Of a stretch of 64,000 nt of DNA, positions 10,162-18,089 are shown in pieces. The notes beneath the pieces were generated by a model, which did no database searches, was not told where the DNA came from, and worked only from the letters and a program-made list of their open reading frames with translations. Source of the stretch: Vagococcus entomophilus (GTDB taxonomy: Bacteria; Bacillota; Bacilli; Lactobacillales; Vagococcaceae); contig NZ_NGJZ01000001.1 of NCBI RefSeq assembly GCF_003987595.1, positions 496,001-560,000 of the forward strand, in the 5' to 3' direction. Positions within the stretch are counted from its first letter, which is position 1. The number at the start of each line of letters is the position of its first letter. The translations under genes were made by a program, and so were the position numbers.

Positions 10162-10477
10162 GTATTCGACCCTGATTGTAATTATTTGTTGCGCAGCTGT
10201 GACGCTCGTACCACGAATTCTTCCGTTTATTTTTAGTAAGAAAATGAGCTTTCCCAAAAAACTCAACGATTTTTTGTCTTTTTTACCGATGTGCATTTTG
10301 ACAGCTCTTTTTGTCAGTGGTTTATTCGAGCAAAAAGTCGGACAATTCGCACAATTTAATGTTCAAAATGTTTTGGCAAGTCTTCCCACCTTGTTGGTTG
10401 CCTTTCGAACGAAAAATTTAGTTTTAACTGTTCTTGTGGGATTAGCAACAATGGCGATTATTCGCGCTTTTTTATAA
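10151..10477 (+). CDS. azlD: AzlD branched-chain amino acid exporter, small subunit
   Basis: This 108-residue, very hydrophobic protein has three or four membrane segments and the AzlD signature TLVPRILPF near the N-terminus, where the arginine and prolines are conserved in the family. It is the small partner required by AzlC. Its start lies 11 bases inside azlC and it relies on ribosomes finishing that gene. The pair has no linked regulator of the Lrp (AzlB) kind found in Bacillus. Confidence 0.9.
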   Translation: MTIKYSTLIVIICCAAVTLVPRILPFIFSKKMSFPKKLNDFLSFLPMCILTALFVSGLFEQKVGQFAQFNVQNVLASLPTLLVAFRTKNLVLTVLVGLATMAIIRAFL

Positions 10478-10497
10478 TATTTTTCTCTGTACTTTTA

Positions 10498-10506
10498 TGC
10501 TATAAT
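10498..10506 (+). promoter_or_regulatory. Extended -10 promoter of cvfB
   Basis: TGCTATAAT is a perfect extended -10 element located 32 bases before the cvfB start. No good -35 box is visible, which is common with extended -10 promoters. Confidence 0.55.
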
Positions 10507-10537
10507 GAAAGGACTATATAGAACAGAGGAGAAATAA

Positions 10538-11407
10538 ATGAATCAATTAATTGGGACGGTATTTACTGGATTAGTAACGGATGAAAATGAGAAAGCCTAT
10601 TTTGTTCAAAAAAATGGGTGGACATTTAAATTGAATAAAGAAGAAGGAGAACATCATCTTGGTGAAGCAGTTGAGGGCTTTGGTTATCACAACTTAAATC
10701 AAGATTTGATTTTTACTACAAAGCTCCCAAAAATTTTACAAGGGAAATATGATTTTGGTGAAGTAATGGCTATCAGACGTGATTTAGGCGTTTTTGTGGA
10801 CATTGGGCTTCCAGATAAAGAAGTGGTCGTTTCAATGGATGAACTACCTGAGATGAGAGAGTTATGGCCCAAAAAAGGGGATCAATTACTCGTGACATTG
10901 CGTATTGACGATAAAGAACGTATGTGGGGAGTCTTAGCCGAGGAACACGAGTTTAAAGTGAGAAGTCGGAAAGCAAACATTCAAACGATGAAAAATAAAA
11001 ATGTGACAGGCATTGCATATCGTCTTAAATTGGTTGGGACATATGTGTTGACGGATGACTTTTATTTAGGGTTTATTCATCCCTCAGAGCGTGATCAAGA
11101 GCCTCGATTAGGGCAAAAAATTGAGGGAAGAGTCATTGGTGTGAATCAAGAAGGAGTTTTAAATCTTTCGCTTAAACCAAGAGCGCATGAAGTAATATCA
11201 GATGATGCGTTGATGTTGTTGACATTTTTAGATAAGGCTGAGAATCACCGGTTGCCTTATACAGATAAATCAGCCCCAGATGAAATCCAAAAACAATTTG
11301 CGATTAGCAAAGGGCAGTTCAAAAGAGCGGTAGGCTCCTTGATGAAACAAAGACTAGTGGAGCAAAAGGATGGTTGGCTAATTCGTAAAGCAGAACACTC
11401 TAATTGA
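10538..11407 (+). CDS. cvfB: CvfB S1-domain RNA-binding regulator
   Basis: The 289-residue protein matches the CvfB/YitL family: three S1-like RNA-binding domains followed by a winged helix. The middle S1 domain is recognisable around residues 70-130 (GEVMAIRRDLGVFVDIGLPDKE), a third near 145-210 (GRVIGVNQEGVLNLSLKPR), and the winged helix from about 228 (FLDKAENHRLPYTDKS, FAISKGQFKRAVGSL). In Staphylococcus, CvfB binds RNA and affects virulence factor production; the role here is unknown. GAGGAG precedes the ATG. It is probably a single-gene unit, because fur has its own promoter. Confidence 0.93.
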   Translation: MNQLIGTVFTGLVTDENEKAYFVQKNGWTFKLNKEEGEHHLGEAVEGFGYHNLNQDLIFTTKLPKILQGKYDFGEVMAIRRDLGVFVDIGLPDKEVVVSMDELPEMRELWPKKGDQLLVTLRIDDKERMWGVLAEEHEFKVRSRKANIQTMKNKNVTGIAYRLKLVGTYVLTDDFYLGFIHPSERDQEPRLGQKIEGRVIGVNQEGVLNLSLKPRAHEVISDDALMLLTFLDKAENHRLPYTDKSAPDEIQKQFAISKGQFKRAVGSLMKQRLVEQKDGWLIRKAEHSN

Positions 11408-11413
11408 GAATGG

Positions 11414-11442
11414 TTGCAAAAGTAAGGATCTTAATTTATAAT
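11414..11442 (+). promoter_or_regulatory. fur promoter
   Basis: TTGCAA and a perfect TATAAT are separated by exactly 17 bases. Transcription would start near 11450, leaving a leader of about 55 bases. Confidence 0.8.
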
Positions 11443-11450
11443 GAATACAA
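11436..11450 (+). promoter_or_regulatory. PerR-box-like operator over the fur -10 region
   Basis: TTATAATGAATACAA matches the PerR box TTATAATNATTATAA at 12 of 14 specified positions and covers the -10 box. In Bacillus subtilis fur is repressed by PerR, so control by a PerR homologue is plausible. Part of the match comes from the -10 box itself, so the evidence is suggestive only. Confidence 0.5.
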
Positions 11451-11505
11451 ATAAGTAGATGAACTTTATTTTGTTTATTAGAATGAGTATAAAAGGGGTT
11501 ATCTA

Positions 11506-11961
11506 ATGGAAATCCAAGTAATGTTAACGAAAATTAGGAAACAACTCCATGATTCTGGGTACAAATTGACCCCACAAAGAGAAGCGACTGTTCTTGTTTT
11601 GTTAGAGAATGAAAAAGAGCATTTATCTGCTGAGGAAGTCTATATGTTTGTTAAACAAAAAAATCGAGACATTGGTTTAGCTACTGTTTATCGTACGCTT
11701 GAAATGTTGACAGATTTAAAAATTGTAGACAAAATTAGCTTTAATGATGGCCTATCAAGATATGATTTGAGAAAAGAAGGAGCAAAGCATTTCCATCATC
11801 ATTTACTTTGTTTGGAATGCGGTGCTATAGAAGAGGTTGAAGAGGATTTGCTTGGTGAAGTAGAAAATACGGTGGAGCTGAAATACCACTTTTTGGTAAA
11901 AGACCATCGGCTAACTTTTCATGGAATTTGTGAAAAGTGTCAGAAAAAAGGCAAGCGGTAA
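11506..11961 (+). CDS. fur: Ferric uptake regulator Fur
   Basis: Fur is an iron-dependent dimeric repressor of iron uptake genes. The 151-residue sequence has an N-terminal winged helix (YKLTPQREATVLVL; recognition region IGLATVYRTLEML near residue 56) and a metal-binding dimerisation domain with HFHHHLLC (residues 95-102). Structural zinc cysteines are at 102, 105, 142 and 145, and HRLTFHGIC lies at 134-142. It follows Bacillus subtilis Fur very closely, including the EEVEEDLL segment, which separates it from PerR and Zur. AAGGGG lies 7 bases before the ATG. The order fur-xerD-scpA-scpB is shared across Firmicutes. Confidence 0.92.
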   Translation: MEIQVMLTKIRKQLHDSGYKLTPQREATVLVLLENEKEHLSAEEVYMFVKQKNRDIGLATVYRTLEMLTDLKIVDKISFNDGLSRYDLRKEGAKHFHHHLLCLECGAIEEVEEDLLGEVENTVELKYHFLVKDHRLTFHGICEKCQKKGKR

Positions 11962-11988
11962 AACTTACGAATTTTCGTAAGTTTTTTT
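11962..11988 (+). terminator. Terminator after fur
   Basis: AACTTACGA and TCGTAAGTT pair around an ATTT loop, followed by a T run. The hairpin begins right at the fur stop codon. Confidence 0.88.
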
Positions 11989-12060
11989 CGTTTTCTAATA
12001 GAAACTTTTCTAGATTACTGGTATGATAATATTTGATATCAAAAAGAGAGGTGAGTGTGG

Positions 12061-12951
12061 ATGGATGACACAGTGGATGAGTATCTTCATTTTTTAAAAG
12101 TAGAACGCGGACTCTCTAAAAATACCATTCAAAGTTATAGACGTGATCTTTCACAGTATCTCGACTTTTTGAAAAATAGTGAAATAAGTGCTTGGGACCG
12201 AGTCGATCGGTATGTTGTTTTAAATTTTCTTCAATGCTTAAAAGAAGAAGGGAAGTCCTCTGCCACCATTATTCGGATGGTATCTGCGCTTAGAAAGTTC
12301 CATCAATTTTTAAGACAAGAAAGAATCACAGAAAATGATCCAATGCAGCATGTAGACACTCCTAAAAAAGGTCAAAAATTACCCAAAATATTATCCGTTG
12401 AAGAAGTGGAAACCTTGATTGAAACTCCAGATACCACAACAATATTAGGAATTAGAGATCGAGCGATTTTGGAAGTGATGTACGCTACAGGATTACGTGT
12501 CTCGGAGTTGATTTCTTTAAAGCTCTCTGATTTGCATCTTTCTTTAGGATTGATTCAAACGATAGGAAAAGGGGATAAAGAGAGAATTATTCCACTGGGA
12601 GATTTAGCCATCAAGTGGATTGAAAAGTATTTGAATGAAAGCCGAAGCAGTTTGTCTTATCACAAAGAACCGCAACCTTTTTTATTTTTAAATCATCATG
12701 GGCGTGGGCTTACAAGACAAGGAATTTGGAAGAATTTGCGTCAAATTGTCAAAGATGCAGGAATTGATAAAGAGGTTACTCCTCATACTTTACGGCACAG
12801 TTTTGCCACGCATCTTTTGGAAAATGGAGCTGACTTGCGTGTTGTTCAAGAGCTGCTCGGTCATGCAGATATTTCAACCACACAGATTTATACACATATA
12901 ACGAAACAGAGAATGGCGGATGTTTATAAAGAATATTTCCCAAGAGCGTAA
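12061..12951 (+). CDS. xerD: Site-specific tyrosine recombinase XerD
   Basis: XerD resolves chromosome dimers at dif together with XerC. The 296-residue protein has an N-terminal SAM-like core-binding domain (about 1-85) and a C-terminal catalytic domain. The full set of active residues is present: R146 (ATGLRVSEL), K170, H242 and R245 (HTLRHSFATHLL), H268 (LLGHADISTTQ) and the nucleophile Y277. Start ATG 12061 has GAGGTG 7 bases upstream; GTG 12055 is too close to that site. The place between fur and scpA marks it as XerD; xerC is at 45.5 kb beside hslVU. Both partners are therefore present in the window. Confidence 0.95.
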   Translation: MDDTVDEYLHFLKVERGLSKNTIQSYRRDLSQYLDFLKNSEISAWDRVDRYVVLNFLQCLKEEGKSSATIIRMVSALRKFHQFLRQERITENDPMQHVDTPKKGQKLPKILSVEEVETLIETPDTTTILGIRDRAILEVMYATGLRVSELISLKLSDLHLSLGLIQTIGKGDKERIIPLGDLAIKWIEKYLNESRSSLSYHKEPQPFLFLNHHGRGLTRQGIWKNLRQIVKDAGIDKEVTPHTLRHSFATHLLENGADLRVVQELLGHADISTTQIYTHITKQRMADVYKEYFPRA

Positions 12952-12988
12952 AATAAAATGGAATTGTAGATAGAAAGTGGGAAGTTGC

Positions 12989-13762
12989 TTGGATGAACTA
13001 AATGTAAAATTAGAAGTTTTCGAGGGGCCACTCGATTTATTACTACATTTAATTAAGACGTTAGAAATTGATATTTATGATATTCCAATTGCAGACATCA
13101 CGTCACAGTATATGGCCTATATCCATACCATGAGCGTATTAAGATTAGATGTAGCAGGCGAATATATTGTAATGGCAGCAACACTTATGTCAATTAAAAG
13201 TAAACTGCTACTTCCAAAAAAAGAAATTGAATTTGAAGAAGATTCACAGGAGTTGTTGGAAGAAGAAGACCCTCGTGATGCGCTCGTTTCGCAACTATTA
13301 GAGTATCGGAAATATAAATATGCTGCGGGAGTATTCAAAGAAAAAGAGCAAGAAAGAGGACTTTATTTTACAAAAGAAGCGAGCGATTTGGATGAATACA
13401 AGGAAGAAGAAGTTGGCTTAGAGCCAAATCAGGTGACGATGATCGAGCTGTTTTTAGCATTTCATGATGTTTTAGAGCGGAAAAAAGAGCAACAAGTGAA
13501 AGAAACGACGATCCAGACTGATGAGGAAACAATCGAAGAAAAAATGAGCAGCATTCGCTCTGCTTTGACCGCAGCCTCAATAAAAAAATCAGGGTTAGCT
13601 TTCACAACGCTTTTTCAAAGCTATACAAGAAACGAGATTGTAACGACATTTATTGCCTTATTAGAGCTGATGAAGTCTGGTGAGGTGTGTGCCAAGCAAG
13701 AACATAATTACCAGCCGATATACCTTTTTTCGGCAGAAAATGTACCAGAAGAACAGGAGTAA
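12989..13762 (+). CDS. scpA: Segregation and condensation protein A
   Basis: ScpA is the kleisin that bridges Smc heads and binds ScpB, giving the condensin complex that organises and separates chromosomes. The family start region VKLEVFEGPLDLLLHLI is clear, followed by the Smc-neck-binding helices, an acidic linker and a C-terminal winged helix that binds the Smc head. With a TTG start at 12989 (GGGAAG upstream) the protein is 257 residues; a GTG at 12977 would add four residues but has no ribosome site. It lies 3 bases from scpB, consistent with coupled, stoichiometric production. Confidence 0.94.
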   Translation: MDELNVKLEVFEGPLDLLLHLIKTLEIDIYDIPIADITSQYMAYIHTMSVLRLDVAGEYIVMAATLMSIKSKLLLPKKEIEFEEDSQELLEEEDPRDALVSQLLEYRKYKYAAGVFKEKEQERGLYFTKEASDLDEYKEEEVGLEPNQVTMIELFLAFHDVLERKKEQQVKETTIQTDEETIEEKMSSIRSALTAASIKKSGLAFTTLFQSYTRNEIVTTFIALLELMKSGEVCAKQEHNYQPIYLFSAENVPEEQE

Positions 13763-13765
13763 AAG

Positions 13766-14344
13766 ATGAGTGTAACAGCGAAAATAGAAGCGCTCTTATT
13801 TGTTGTAGGAGACCAAGGAATTTCTTTAGAGGAATTAGCTTATGTCACCGGGGAATCAACAGCGAGAGTATATGATGAAATTGAGAAGTTAAAGCAAAAA
13901 TATCTGATTGATCAAGAATCAGCGTTTTGTATTTTAGAAGCCGGAAATCACTTTCTGTTGACGACGAAAACGGAATGCGCAGCTGTCTTAAAAGAATTTG
14001 CCAAATCCCCTCTTTCAAACAAATTGTCACAAGCTGCTTTGGAAACCTTATCGATTATTGCGTATAAACAGCCAATCACTCGAATTGAAGTGGATGAAAT
14101 ACGGGGAGTTCAATCATCAGGAGCCGTTCAGAAGCTATTAAATCGACAATTAATTGAAGAAAAAGGACGGGTAGATGGTCCTGGTCGCGCCATTTTATAT
14201 GGCACGACAGATTACTTTATGGATTATTTTGCACTGAAAAGTTTAGAAGAATTACCTGATATTCAACAGATAGAAGAAGACTTTGAGACAGAAGTCCCAA
14301 GTGATTTGTTTTATGATCGCTTTAAAGAAGAGCTAGAAGAATAA
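13766..14344 (+). CDS. scpB: Segregation and condensation protein B
   Basis: ScpB forms a dimer that clasps the middle of ScpA in the Smc-ScpAB condensin. The 192-residue protein has two winged helices, with IEALLFVVGDQGISLEELA at the start and LSIIAYKQPITRIEVDEIRGV near residues 95-115, the most conserved stretch of the family. It ends in an acidic tail. It sits between scpA and rluB with gaps of 3 and 18 bases, in the same order as in Bacillus. Confidence 0.95.
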   Translation: MSVTAKIEALLFVVGDQGISLEELAYVTGESTARVYDEIEKLKQKYLIDQESAFCILEAGNHFLLTTKTECAAVLKEFAKSPLSNKLSQAALETLSIIAYKQPITRIEVDEIRGVQSSGAVQKLLNRQLIEEKGRVDGPGRAILYGTTDYFMDYFALKSLEELPDIQQIEEDFETEVPSDLFYDRFKEELEE

Positions 14345-14362
14345 AAAATAGGGAGCTAAACA

Positions 14363-15085
14363 ATGGAAAGACTACAGAAAGTTATTGCCCAAAGTGGCGT
14401 TGCTTCAAGAAGAAAAGCAGAAGCTTTGATTGCATCAGGTCACGTGACCGTAAATAGTAAATTAGTAACAGAAATGGGCGTAAAGGTCTCAGCTAAGGAT
14501 GTAATCGAAGTAGATGGTGTTCCTTTAACACAAGAAAGCTTTGTCTATTATTTATTTTACAAACCTAGAGGGGTTATCTCAGCAGTTAAAGATGATAAAA
14601 AGCGTAAAGTTGTGACAGATTATTTTACTGATGTTCCAGAAAGGATTTATCCAGTTGGACGCTTAGATTATGATACCTCAGGATTGTTACTACTAACAAA
14701 TGATGGAGATTTCTCACAAAAATTGACACACCCAAAGCACGAATTAGAAAAAACGTATGTTGCAAAAGTGACAGGAATTGCGACAAACACAACGCTTAAA
14801 CCACTAAGGAATGGTGTGAAAATTGAAGGCAGGAAAACAGCACCAGCCAAGTTTAAAGTCCTATCAGCCGACATAGCAACAAAAAAAAGCATTGTAGAAC
14901 TAACGATTCATGAAGGTCGAAATCATCAGGTGAAAAAAATGTTAGAAGCGGTAGGCTTACCTGTTGAAAAACTAAAACGGGAGCTTTATGGTAACTTAGA
15001 TTTAAAAGGTCTTAATCCAGGAACGTATCGGCAGCTTTCAAAAAAAGAAGTCAGTAGCTTGCTGCAATTAAGCAAAGAAGTATAG
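14363..15085 (+). CDS. rluB: Pseudouridine synthase RluB
   Basis: RluB makes a pseudouridine in helix 89 of 23S rRNA near the peptidyl transferase centre. The 240-residue protein has an N-terminal S4 RNA-binding domain (LQKVIAQSGVASRRKAEALI) and an RsuA/RluB catalytic domain with GRLDYDTSGLLLLTNDG near residues 98-114, whose first aspartate is catalytic. HEGRNHQVKKMLEAVG follows. Position after scpB matches Bacillus ypuL (rluB). GGGAG precedes the ATG. RluE/RsuA relatives cannot be fully excluded but context favours RluB. Confidence 0.93.
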   Translation: MERLQKVIAQSGVASRRKAEALIASGHVTVNSKLVTEMGVKVSAKDVIEVDGVPLTQESFVYYLFYKPRGVISAVKDDKKRKVVTDYFTDVPERIYPVGRLDYDTSGLLLLTNDGDFSQKLTHPKHELEKTYVAKVTGIATNTTLKPLRNGVKIEGRKTAPAKFKVLSADIATKKSIVELTIHEGRNHQVKKMLEAVGLPVEKLKRELYGNLDLKGLNPGTYRQLSKKEVSSLLQLSKEV

Positions 15086-15103
15086 GATAAAGGAGGAAAA
15101 GAA

Positions 15104-15796
15104 ATGGCGAATAAATTCTCTATATTAATCGTAGAAGAAGAACAGCGCCTTTCTTTTTTGTTAGCACAAGAATTGGAGCGAGCGGGTTACGATACTACAT
15201 GTACAAGTAATCTAGAAGATGGATTAGCTCTCTTTAAAACTCAAAGTTTTCAGCTTGTTATTGGAGAAGTTGCACTAGCAGGTACGCCCAAATATGCTTG
15301 CTTGACAGAAATTCAGGCCATTTCCATTGTGCCAGTCGTACTTTTGATAGAAAAGCCACGAGAAAGTGAGCGAATTCAGGCGTTTGAGCAGGGCGTGGAT
15401 GACTTGATAGAAAAACCTTTTAATATTCAAGAACTGAAATTGCGTGTGAAAAGACTTTTGTATTATTATTATGAATTGCCAAATTCTGCGCTTACAGGCG
15501 AAGAGGACCAACTGAGGTTAGATGAAAAAAACAAGCGCTTGTATATTGAAGGCAAGTTTGTCCGTCTATCTGCCATTGAATTTTCGTTGATGCATTACTT
15601 CATGCAATTCCCTGACCGAATCATTACAAGAGAGGAATTACTTCAAGAAGTATGGCACTATGAGTATGGTGGTCAGATTCGAACGGTTGATGCTCAGGTA
15701 AGACGGCTACGAAAAAAAATTGAAGGGTACTCGGTGGACGCGGCAAAGGCAATCAAAACAATCCGTAGTCAGGGGTATTTGTATCAAAGCGAGTAA
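15104..15796 (+). CDS. OmpR-type response regulator with degenerate receiver
   Basis: This 230-residue protein has an N-terminal receiver-like domain (about 5-120) and a C-terminal OmpR/PhoB winged helix (about 130-228; RLSAIEFSLMHYF, VDAQVRRLRKKIE, IKTIRSQGYLY). The phosphorylation site looks lost. The acidic pair is Glu11-Glu12 instead of Asp-Asp, the acceptor position is Glu55 (VIGEVAL instead of the usual ILDLML), and the switch Thr/Ser is Ile82. Only Lys104 (EKPF) is kept. It may act without phosphorylation or be locked active. No histidine kinase is adjacent. In Bacillus, resD occupies a similar place downstream of rluB, so this could be a ResD relic. AAGGAGG precedes the ATG. Confidence 0.88.
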   Translation: MANKFSILIVEEEQRLSFLLAQELERAGYDTTCTSNLEDGLALFKTQSFQLVIGEVALAGTPKYACLTEIQAISIVPVVLLIEKPRESERIQAFEQGVDDLIEKPFNIQELKLRVKRLLYYYYELPNSALTGEEDQLRLDEKNKRLYIEGKFVRLSAIEFSLMHYFMQFPDRIITREELLQEVWHYEYGGQIRTVDAQVRRLRKKIEGYSVDAAKAIKTIRSQGYLYQSE

Positions 15797-15801
15797 ATAA
15801 T

Positions 15802-15831
15802 TTGCCTTGCCAGCGATTTTTGTGCTAGAAT
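15802..15831 (+). promoter_or_regulatory. Promoter of the FMN riboswitch-ribU unit
   Basis: TTGCCT and TAGAAT are separated by 18 bases, with TGC before the -10 box. Transcription would begin just ahead of the riboswitch. Confidence 0.6.
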
Positions 15832-15856
15832 ACATTTGTAGAAAAATATACTAAGG

Positions 15857-15985
15857 TTCGTCTTCAGGGGCAGGGTGCAATTCCCGACCGGTGGTGATAG
15901 TCCACGACCTGCTTTACTTTTAGGAGTGAGGTGGCTGAATTGGTGAAATTCCAATACCGACAGTACAGTCTGGATAAAGAAGATA
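15857..15985 (+). promoter_or_regulatory. FMN riboswitch (RFN element)
   Basis: The conserved blocks of the RFN element are all present: GGGGCAGGGTG, AATTCCCGACCGGTGGTGAT, AGTCCACGA, GGTGAAATTCCAATACCGAC and AGTCTGGAT. The closing P1 helix pairs TCTTC (15861-15865) with GAAGA (15979-15983). FMN binding should favour the terminator at 16022-16072 and so switch off ribU when flavin is plentiful. It fills most of the 338-base gap between the response regulator and ribU. Confidence 0.96.
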
Positions 15986-16021
15986 GGGCTTATTTGAGTG
16001 AACATTCAGATGAGACTATAC

Positions 16022-16072
16022 AAACTTTCATGCCCTGCACGTTTTATGACTTGCAAGCATGAAAGTTTTTTG
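16022..16072 (+). terminator. Riboswitch-controlled terminator before ribU
   Basis: AAACTTTCATGC (16022-16033) pairs with GCATGAAAGTTT (16057-16068), followed by a T run. It is the expression platform of the FMN riboswitch; an alternative antiterminator pairing is expected but I did not work it out. Confidence 0.85.
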
Positions 16073-16134
16073 TTTTAGCTAAATAATCACTGACTAAGCA
16101 CCAAGAAGATGACTCCTTAATTGGAGGAAGAAAA

Positions 16135-16713
16135 ATGAAGTATGTAAATGTCAAAAAAATGGTTGTATTCTCAATGCTTGCCGCACTTAGTTATGCGCTA
16201 GTAACGTTAGGCTTTCCATTATTACCCAATTTTCCATTTCTGAAGTTAGATTTTGGTGATATTCCCGTGTTAATTGGGACGTTCATCTATGGAATTGGTG
16301 GAGGTGTTAGTGTAGCGTTTATCAGATCCTTGCTACATTTTGTCATAACAGGAGCGGGGATGTTAAATCTGGTAGGGGATTTTGCGAGCTTTCTGGCAAC
16401 TGTTCTTTATCTAATCCCGATTCATATGATTTACCAAAGAAAAAAAGGGAAGAAGAATGCATTTCTAGGTGTAATTATAGCGACTGTGTTTTTAACGATC
16501 TTTATGACGATTGCCAATTACTTCGTATTAACACCACTGTATGTTAAGCTCCTCGGATTTAGTTATGGTATTCCGATGAAACAAGTTATGATAACGGGAA
16601 TTATTCCATTTAATCTAATTAAAGGTCTTGCTGTCGGTGGAATTTATGTAGTTGTTCAGCAAAAAATGTTAGTTTGGTTGTCTTCCAAACTTTATCAAAA
16701 TAAAAAAATATGA
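16135..16713 (+). CDS. ribU: Riboflavin ECF transporter S component RibU
   Basis: RibU is the membrane protein that binds riboflavin for the energy-coupling factor transporter; the shared EcfA-EcfA'-EcfT module is encoded elsewhere. The 192-residue protein has about six membrane helices, the small-residue N-terminal helix typical of S components (MLAALSYALVTLG) and the conserved LKLDFGDIPVLIGTFIYG near residue 35. The upstream FMN riboswitch firmly supports riboflavin as substrate. GGAGG precedes the ATG. It is a one-gene unit. No riboflavin biosynthesis genes are in the window. Confidence 0.95.
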   Translation: MKYVNVKKMVVFSMLAALSYALVTLGFPLLPNFPFLKLDFGDIPVLIGTFIYGIGGGVSVAFIRSLLHFVITGAGMLNLVGDFASFLATVLYLIPIHMIYQRKKGKKNAFLGVIIATVFLTIFMTIANYFVLTPLYVKLLGFSYGIPMKQVMITGIIPFNLIKGLAVGGIYVVVQQKMLVWLSSKLYQNKKI

Positions 16714-16722
16714 TGATATAAA

Positions 16723-16799
16723 AAAAGCGTAAGTTCTTGATATAACTGAAAAAGTCAGAAAAATTATTGACTTTTTCAGTTGAAGAACATACGCTTTTG
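16723..16799. terminator. Long bidirectional terminator between ribU and ferredoxin
   Basis: A long interrupted stem is formed by three paired blocks: AAAAGCGT with ACGCTTTT, GTTCTT with AAGAAC, and AACTGAAAAAGTCA with TGACTTTTTCAGTT. It is flanked by A and T runs and separates two convergent genes. Confidence 0.85.
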
Positions 16800-16814
16800 G
16801 TGTAATACAAACAA

Positions 16815-17018
16815 TCATTCCATTAAAATTGCTCGTGTGGGACATTTTTTGTAGGCAGTTGTAACCCCTGATTGTAGTTTTTCAGTTACTTCTTGATGGA
16901 GGGAATCGGTGTGAATAAAGCGAACAATCCCATCATCAGTATAATCGAAAACCTCAGGAGCAGCTAACTGACAGAGTCCACAAGCAATGCATTTTTCGGG
17001 AATAATGGTACATTTCAT
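16815..17018 (-). CDS. fer: Ferredoxin, single 4Fe-4S cluster
   Basis: This 67-residue soluble protein resembles Bacillus Fer, an electron carrier with one 4Fe-4S cluster. Cluster ligands are C10, C13 and C16 (CIACGLC), with the fourth in KKCPTRAI near the C-terminus. The middle lacks a second CxxCxxC motif, so it is not a two-cluster clostridial type. TAGGAG lies 8 bases before the ATG. It is divergent from the ypbB-like gene with only 30 bases between the starts; in Bacillus fer also lies beside ypbB and recS. The electron partner is unknown. Confidence 0.92.
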   Translation of the reverse strand: MKCTIIPEKCIACGLCQLAAPEVFDYTDDGIVRFIHTDSLHQEVTEKLQSGVTTAYKKCPTRAILME

Positions 17019-17048
17019 AAAATCAACTCCTAGATTGCGAGGTATATA

Positions 17049-18086
17049 ATGAACTTTGATGATAATTATATTTTATCTTTATTTCGGCATGGATACAAGG
17101 TAAGGTGGACAACTTTGCTTCATTTGCTACAAGGAAAGAAAACAGCTTCTATTTTATCATATGGAGCGTTGTATGGATATTTGCCTTTATACGGTGTACT
17201 TCCGCAGCTAAAAAAGCAAGAGTTAATCAAGCAATTAAGACATCTAGAAAAAGAAAAACTTCTGTGTGTGGAGGATTCTTTCGTTCAAATTTGTTCTCAA
17301 TTTCCTTTACCAATCGAGCTTCAAGAGCAGTTTGTTTTTCCTCATATTTCTGGACTTGAGTGTGCAAAAGAAGCGCCTTTATTTTGGAATAGAGCCCTTT
17401 TCGCCACGCAAGTTTTATCAGAATTGACGCATCACAATAATCAATATCGCCCACTAGAAACTCAATTTTTAATTCAACAAAAATTAAAAGCGTGGCTGAA
17501 AATAAAGCCCTATACCTTAGATGAAAAAAGTCAATTGTTGTACCAAGAATGGTTGAAATTTATCAACCATCATTTGAACAAAAAAGAAGCTGAGTTTCTG
17601 GTTGATCATTTTAGTGGCTATCAAAAAGTGGGACGAACACAACAGCAGTTTCAGATGAGTACACTGCAGTACCATTTAATCGTGACGGATATCCAACATT
17701 TATTTTTTAAGAAAATTGCACAAAATGAGGGTGATTATCCTTTGCTTCATTCATTGATGCGTTATTTTCAATTAAATAATGGTCTTCAAACTATTGATGA
17801 AAGTGTTATTTTATTTCAAAGTGGCAGACAGATTGCAGAAATTGCACGGGCCAAAAAAATTAAAGTGAACACAGTCAAAGATCACCTGCTTGAATATGGT
17901 TGTTGTGACAAAAACTTTGATTTTTCAGAGCTACTACCTCATGCAAAAAAAGCTACTTTTGAAGAATTCGAAAAGCATCATCGAGATATTAGACTATGGG
18001 ATTATCGACAATTGCAACAATTTGATTCGACTCTAGATTATTATGATTGGCGCTTTTATCAATTAATGAGAATTCGGGGGCAATAA
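17049..18086 (+). CDS. YpbB-like helix-turn-helix protein
   Basis: The 345-residue protein resembles Bacillus YpbB, which precedes the RecS helicase gene in many Firmicutes. A helix-turn-helix is predicted in the C-terminal third (LFQSGRQIAEIARAKKIKVNTVKDHLLEYG, about 257-286), similar to the HTH_40 domain found with or fused to RecQ-like helicases. The N-terminal two thirds are rich in Gln, His and Leu and show no catalytic motif. GAGG lies 6 bases before the ATG. It ends 3 bases before recS, so the two are coupled. A partner role to the helicase is likely from context but is an inference. Confidence 0.8.
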   Translation: MNFDDNYILSLFRHGYKVRWTTLLHLLQGKKTASILSYGALYGYLPLYGVLPQLKKQELIKQLRHLEKEKLLCVEDSFVQICSQFPLPIELQEQFVFPHISGLECAKEAPLFWNRALFATQVLSELTHHNNQYRPLETQFLIQQKLKAWLKIKPYTLDEKSQLLYQEWLKFINHHLNKKEAEFLVDHFSGYQKVGRTQQQFQMSTLQYHLIVTDIQHLFFKKIAQNEGDYPLLHSLMRYFQLNNGLQTIDESVILFQSGRQIAEIARAKKIKVNTVKDHLLEYGCCDKNFDFSELLPHAKKATFEEFEKHHRDIRLWDYRQLQQFDSTLDYYDWRFYQLMRIRGQ

Positions 18087-18089
18087 AAT

